DNA of 64,000 nucleotides from assembly GCA_003255025.1 (NCBI GenBank), contig QANY01005406.1, forward strand, positions 641,277 through 705,276, written 5' to 3'. The position numbers were made by a program, and so were the translations under genes. This DNA comes from Datisca glomerata. Its lineage: Eukaryota; Streptophyta; Magnoliopsida; Cucurbitales; Datiscaceae. The notes under the pieces are model-generated. The model saw nothing but the letters and a program-made list of their open reading frames with translations, did not search any database and had not been told where the DNA came from. This document shows, in pieces, positions 59,132 to 64,000 of the stretch (within the stretch, counting starts at the first letter, position 1; each line of letters begins with the position of its first letter).

Positions 59132-61167
59132 TGTTGGAATCAGTGATGTCACGCAACGGAGGCATGGTGGTTTTAAAAAAAATTATTTATTTATAAAACA
59201 AAAACAATTACGATGCCACGATTTTCAAATAAAAACTTTTTAATGAAAAATATTTTTTCTCATCACATCCATTCATTAAATCTAAGACATACAAAGATAT
59301 GAATTATATTTCTTGTAATCTATCAAGCGTCCTTGCCAACAATGAACTGGAGGTTCCATGAATAATGGACAGCGAGATCCACACCAAGATCTTTCAAGTC
59401 AATCATCAAACACACTAGGACGTATGTGGACACATAGGTTATATCAAAGACATTTTTCTGTCTTTAAATGTACTCAGCACATGAGATCTAAAAATCTGGA
59501 GAATGACTTTTGTATGACAAAAACTCTGAAAAGGAATTAGAGTATTAAGAGAGTCTTTGATTAACTTTTAATCACAGTGAATGCTTCAATCACTAAATCA
59601 CACACACACAATTTTTTAGGCCAATAAGAAAAGATATATATTATTTTTTAGGTCAAGCCTCGTTAGGTTTTAAAGTGTACATAAAATAACAAATTATTTA
59701 CAAATATGCCATTATAATGGGACCCACTATAATCAGTGCAATGCTATAGCGCCACACGGTACTGCAGTGTGCCGTGCAGAGTTGTAGTGCCACATGTCAT
59801 TGTAGTGCCGTGTGGCAGTCCAACATGCCACGTGTAATTTTCTAAATTTATTATTTATTTTAATGAGATAAACATCTAGATATCAATCAATTCAAAATTA
59901 ACTTATCTGATCACTTCTATCAACTAACTTCTGTGTTAGTTTGCAAATAGCAAATTTAGTTGATTCAAATTTGAATTATTATCTCATAATAATTTGACAT
60001 TATTTATTTTTATAAATCAAATATGATGTCTTACTTATCGATTAACACAAAAATTAATCGATATAATTATTTAATTGTAATTACTGAGAATTACAATAAA
60101 TAATTTAATTAATTAATTAATTAATTACATATAATTATCTCATAATTACATAGTTTCCATAGAAATTTAATTATTATCGCAAGTTAGTCATTTTCTCATG
60201 TCCTGAAATATTCACACCCTAGATTTTGTAGTACAGAGGTGACTCGGGGACCATAGACTCATAATTTTAAGCTCCAATAAATCATATTATTAATAACATA
60301 CTTTAATTAAATAATTTTATTTATTAATTACATTATTACTCCACTATAAATATGGAATTACACTCTTAGTAATTATAAAATATATTTACAGAGTATTCTC
60401 ATGTCGTCCATTGATATAATCACTTCATGTAGTTCTATCGTCTAATTATTGGTTTGTAAATTAGAATTGGTCAAATTTATCATTTTACCATTCTAATTAC
60501 CTATTGAGCTCAATAGCCATTCAGTTTCTAAAATTAACATTTGAGAAAACTAATATACAATTTGATAAGAAAGCTTGATTCCAAATCTTATAAGATCATG
60601 TTCCCAGCCATCCATATCACTGAATCTCTAAAATAAAAGTCACTAGTCTTTTTTACAAACAAACATTAACGAGTGAATCAAAAGATCTAGTAGACATGAA
60701 TAGGAGTTCATGACTACTCGAGATTTATACTGATCTACATATGATCATCAGATTTGATGTGTATTAAATTTTTATGATAAACAGTAAGTTAATAAAGATA
60801 TTAATCAACATCGGTCCAGTCCTATATAATCTGATTATATAAAATACCTTCACTAAGATGTCTAACCACATTAGTGATACAGATTTAGACCACATGCATT
60901 TATAAATGCTTAGTGAATCGTACTAGCAACCATTCATTAAAGGTTCCATACTTTAATTTGTTGCGGACTATTTTATTCATTATTCAATGATCTTAATCCT
61001 CTCATATTAATATAAGATCATAATCTCATTAATGAATATGGAAGTTTCATATATTTATACAAATTATTCAATAATTATTCAGAAAGACAATTATAAGAAA
61101 AATATATTTTTATTAATTTTAAATTAAAAATATCTTTACACATGCTTTGAGAGAGCGATGGCCAACA
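59132..61167 (-). repeat. Second copia LTR of the same family
   Basis: Matches the LTR at 48371-50573 along its length. Plus-strand ends TGTTGG...CAACA. It is followed by the same internal junction ('atctcccacttgccctaaa'). Confidence 0.78.
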
Positions 61168-61770
61168 ATCTCCCACTTGCCCTAAAACAAATGTGACATC
61201 TTTCTCAACCCCATATTTCATACATGACCCTCAAACAACTTCGCAGGAAGTGTCTCGGTAAAAGGAACAGTCAGTTTATGATCTAATGTTATCTTCAAAA
61301 TAGTCACATCTCTTCGGTGTACGATCCAGGCGTCGACTTTTGACTATCCTTATCTGTTTCAGAATCAATATATCTAATGAGATTCAGGTCTCCACTTGAA
61401 TAAACAAGCATATAATTTCTTGTTCTCTGAAGATACTTGAGAATGAGTTTTACTGTAATCCAATGTTCTAAACCAAGATTTTATTGATAACCTCTGACAA
61501 TTCTCATTGTATAACAGATGTCTGGTCTCATACACAACATTGTATACATAAGACTACCAATAGTTGAAGCATAAGGAACCTTTCTCATATCCTCTTCCTC
61601 TTGAGGTGTCTTAGGACATTGCTCTTTGAAAAGAACAAGTGCATGTATGGTTGTCTCACAACCCTCCCATTACGTCGAGGCTCCATAGGCTCTGACTTCT
61701 GTTGTGGTTCTTCCATTATTGAATCAGAAACAGTTCCTGATTAGAGAGTCGGTGCCCTCCCACTCATATA
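61168..61770 (-). pseudogene. Copia pol remnant next to the second LTR
   Basis: Contains RT C-terminal words (TRPDICY, LKYLQRTRNYMLVYSSGD) and, on the 5' side, NGRVVRQPYMHL, the integrase-RT linker. Most of RT and the start of RNase H are deleted (near 61330 and 61620). No 5' LTR found to the right. Confidence 0.7.
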
Positions 61771-62414
61771 CTTCTTATATAAGGTGATACTGTTGTTATT
61801 GCAATCTTAACACGAATTCCATATCTGTAAATCACGCAACTTCAACATAGTTGAATCACGATCCGAACAGCCGAGGTATTGTCCGAAAATTTGAAGTCAC
61901 TCATTTGATGTATCAAAGTTCGCAAGTAACTAATTCGAGTTTCATATTCACCTCAGGATTAAGGTAATCATGAAAATACCTTTAAAGTGTAACAATTAGA
62001 TTTAGAACTAGATAAACGATTTGGCTCTAAACTAATTTGTTACTGGTCTATTTAACATGTTCTATAACATGTCTAGATTAACCATTAGAGTCTCCACTCC
62101 CATGCCCCAAGACTGGTATCATTTGGTTCAATCTAATAGTTGTAATCAGACTCGATTGTCCAGTCGATACTAAGACTCGAATAATATTATGAACTATTTC
62201 AGAAGAGTTTATCTGGAAGACCCATTTGTCTTTACTATTCTTACGTTAATAATAGTTTCAGGACTTGAGTAAATTATAAATATACTTTAATTAAAAAAAA
62301 ACTTTAATTTATACATTAAATTCAACAATACAAAAATGTCAGAGAAATAACTAAAAAATCATAAATAGTTATTACACCCTATTTTATAGACAAAATTTCA
62401 ACAGTGAAAAGTTT

Positions 62415-62555
62415 GTCGTTACCTCAGGTGTACTTAGCGGTGATTTTCGCTTAACAGTCTTAAGCCACCCATCGTGGTAATTTTATCTTTACCTCAAGTG
62501 TACTTAGCGGTGATTTTCGTTCAACGGTCCTAAATCATCCCGTCATAACAAATTA
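62415..62555 (+). repeat. Two-copy 70-bp tandem repeat
   Basis: 'acctcaggtgtacttagcgg' at 62421 recurs with one change at 62491. The flanks 'tgattttcg' and 'aacggtcctaaa' also repeat. Confidence 0.75.
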
Positions 62556-62559
62556 AAGC

Positions 62560-63390
62560 CCGTTTCTTAATCATTTTCCAACTGCTATTCTAATATCATC
62601 TCATTAAAATTATCATCATAATAAGCACAAGTTAATTCAAATTCAAATTTAAATTGTGGGAACATACTATGATCTATTTAACAATCATATACCAAAATTC
62701 TTTGCCCACAGTCATCATCCAAGTACTCGAATACATTTATATAGTTGAATTATTTAGTTGAAGCTCGATCATAGTATATTCTGAAGGATTATAATTGGTC
62801 AATCCAACGTAAATAGCAAGTTCTCATATTTTTATGGTTTCAAGATTCCAACCAACAAAAACAAAAGGCTTGTGTTTTGAACTATTAGAAACAATAACAA
62901 ACTTTGAAATGCAACGAGTAAGAAAAGAGAGACTGAGATATGATGAACCACTATCTTTAAAGTTAATTTTATATCGTCAAAGAAAAAAATATCATAGTGT
63001 AAATATATACACGCATCCGACCAAGAATTTAACAACCTCTTGCTTTATTAAGTGTGCACTTAATAAAACATTCTCACAAAACAGAAGATAATTTGAAACA
63101 ATGAAATATATAGTGAGGGAAGTTTGTAAAACTGGATAGTATATGCACATCTCCACGTAACAATGAAAATGATACTTTTATAGAATAAACGTAGCATTTA
63201 ATTGTAATTAGCTAACAATAATTGAAGTCTGCCAAGTCAATAAAATTGTAATGGAAGAAGAGTAACTGACCTTTAATTTAAAGAGAGAACAATTACTAAC
63301 ATTCAAAGTCATAAATGTAAAATTGTCAAAAAACAATGATGATTCCTTTTAAGGAAAACCAGGCGATAATGACATATTAAAGGTCGTATG
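62560..63390. other. No supported gene
   Basis: Overlapping short frames exist on both strands at 62832-63091 but neither shows a recognisable protein. AT-rich sequence. Confidence 0.4.
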
Positions 63391-63394
63391 TTAT

Positions 63395-63395
<1 letters not shown>

Positions 63396-63466
<71 letters not shown>
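63396..63466 (+). repeat. (AAT)n microsatellite
   Basis: About 23 uninterrupted AAT/ATA units. Confidence 0.95.
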
Positions 63467-63467
<1 letters not shown>

Positions 63468-63469
63468 CT

Positions 63470-64000
63470 AAACACTCAACGGCTAAGAGTAATTCTTGCA
63501 TCTCAAATTTGCATTAAACACTAATTAAAAGGAAAATTTAAGGAGAGAAATAAAATCTGTCAAGGAAATTAATCACATAAAGTTAATGTAAAGAAATTTC
63601 TAATCAATTACTTATTTCACCAATTCCCCCATATGCAATGCAAATTAAAATATTTTTTTTTACCAATGGTGTTTGAGATTGCTATAGATGACGATAGCCT
63701 ACACTCAACGCATATGGTTGAAACAATGGCGTTTTGCATAGGCAGTAATCTAACTTATCCACTACATTACCACTGTTCAGATTCGCTTTGTTGCTACCAA
63801 AGAAAATAAAGTACAACTTAGCAGGGGGAATTGTAAAAACTCAATATCTGACTAGTTTTCCAAATAGACAAATGGAATTCCAGAGAATTCCTATGAAATT
63901 GGAAAATCGATCAATATACGTGAACTGAAAATTAAAATCAGATAAAAAAGTTTGACTTAGAAACTCAACAGAACATAAATGCAGAGAAATCGGGATTACC
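63470..64000. other. No supported gene at the right edge
   Basis: AT-rich to about 63660, then less so. The last bases could be an exon edge of a minus-strand gene beyond the window, but nothing in view supports it. Confidence 0.35.

Noticed and set aside
62832..63091. Overlapping antisense gene pair
   Set aside because: Both frames are short, of ordinary AT-rich chance composition, and match nothing.
63396..63466. CRISPR-like or structured repeat array
   Set aside because: It is an uninterrupted trinucleotide microsatellite in a plant nuclear genome.

Overview
The window is nuclear DNA of a flowering plant, most likely a eudicot. It is AT-rich, its genes have GT-AG introns, and repeats dominate. 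Three host genes can be read exon by exon. They are a lambda-class glutathione transferase (+, 34299-36062), an RLCK-VII/PBS1-like cytoplasmic kinase (-, 37612-40495) and an organellar adenylate kinase (-, 45023-46463). The first two converge and the last two share a strand. Nothing in the sequence links them functionally.

Layout. 1-7073: degraded Ty3/gypsy element on the minus strand (integrase, RNase H, RT, protease, gag, tRNA-iMet-type primer site, a 2.3 kb LTR); its other end lies outside the window. 7280-10370: remnant of another gypsy-type element (gag-like gene, minus strand) and an LTR-like promoter fragment. 10653-13734: 3.1 kb non-autonomous Mutator-like element with TIRs of about 390 bp; a tRNA-derived SINE sits in one arm only. 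13837-30040: two genome-scale copies of an endogenous caulimovirid (plant pararetrovirus), tail to tail. 30060-34080: quiet AT-rich sequence. 34000-46560: the host genes. 46850-47562: LINE 3' end. 48190-62550: nested copia and gypsy elements, including a copia element with a 5-bp target duplication and a tandem duplication of about 1.5 kb. 62550-64000: no gene found.

The most interesting region is the viral locus. Domain order is movement protein, coat protein with CCHC knuckle, aspartic protease, RT, RNase H (C-terminal part), an AlkB-type 2-oxoglutarate/Fe(II) dioxygenase domain, then an unrecognised C-terminal domain. AlkB domains are known in several plant RNA viruses; I know of no description in reverse-transcribing viruses, but I could not search. 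In the plus copy the HxD, distal His and RxxxxxR motifs remain in register although two stops lie between them. Both copies share the same RT deletions, a 22-residue tandem expansion over the RT active-site motif, and Asn-Asn in place of the catalytic Asp-Asp. They therefore descend from a parent that was already defective. Both are dead as viruses (stops, frameshifts, deletions). The inverted arrangement could make double-stranded RNA if transcribed.

Exon limits were read by eye from splice signals and reading frame. TE family names rest on motifs, not searches. Some open frames here begin at TTG or GTG rather than ATG; this is stated where it matters.
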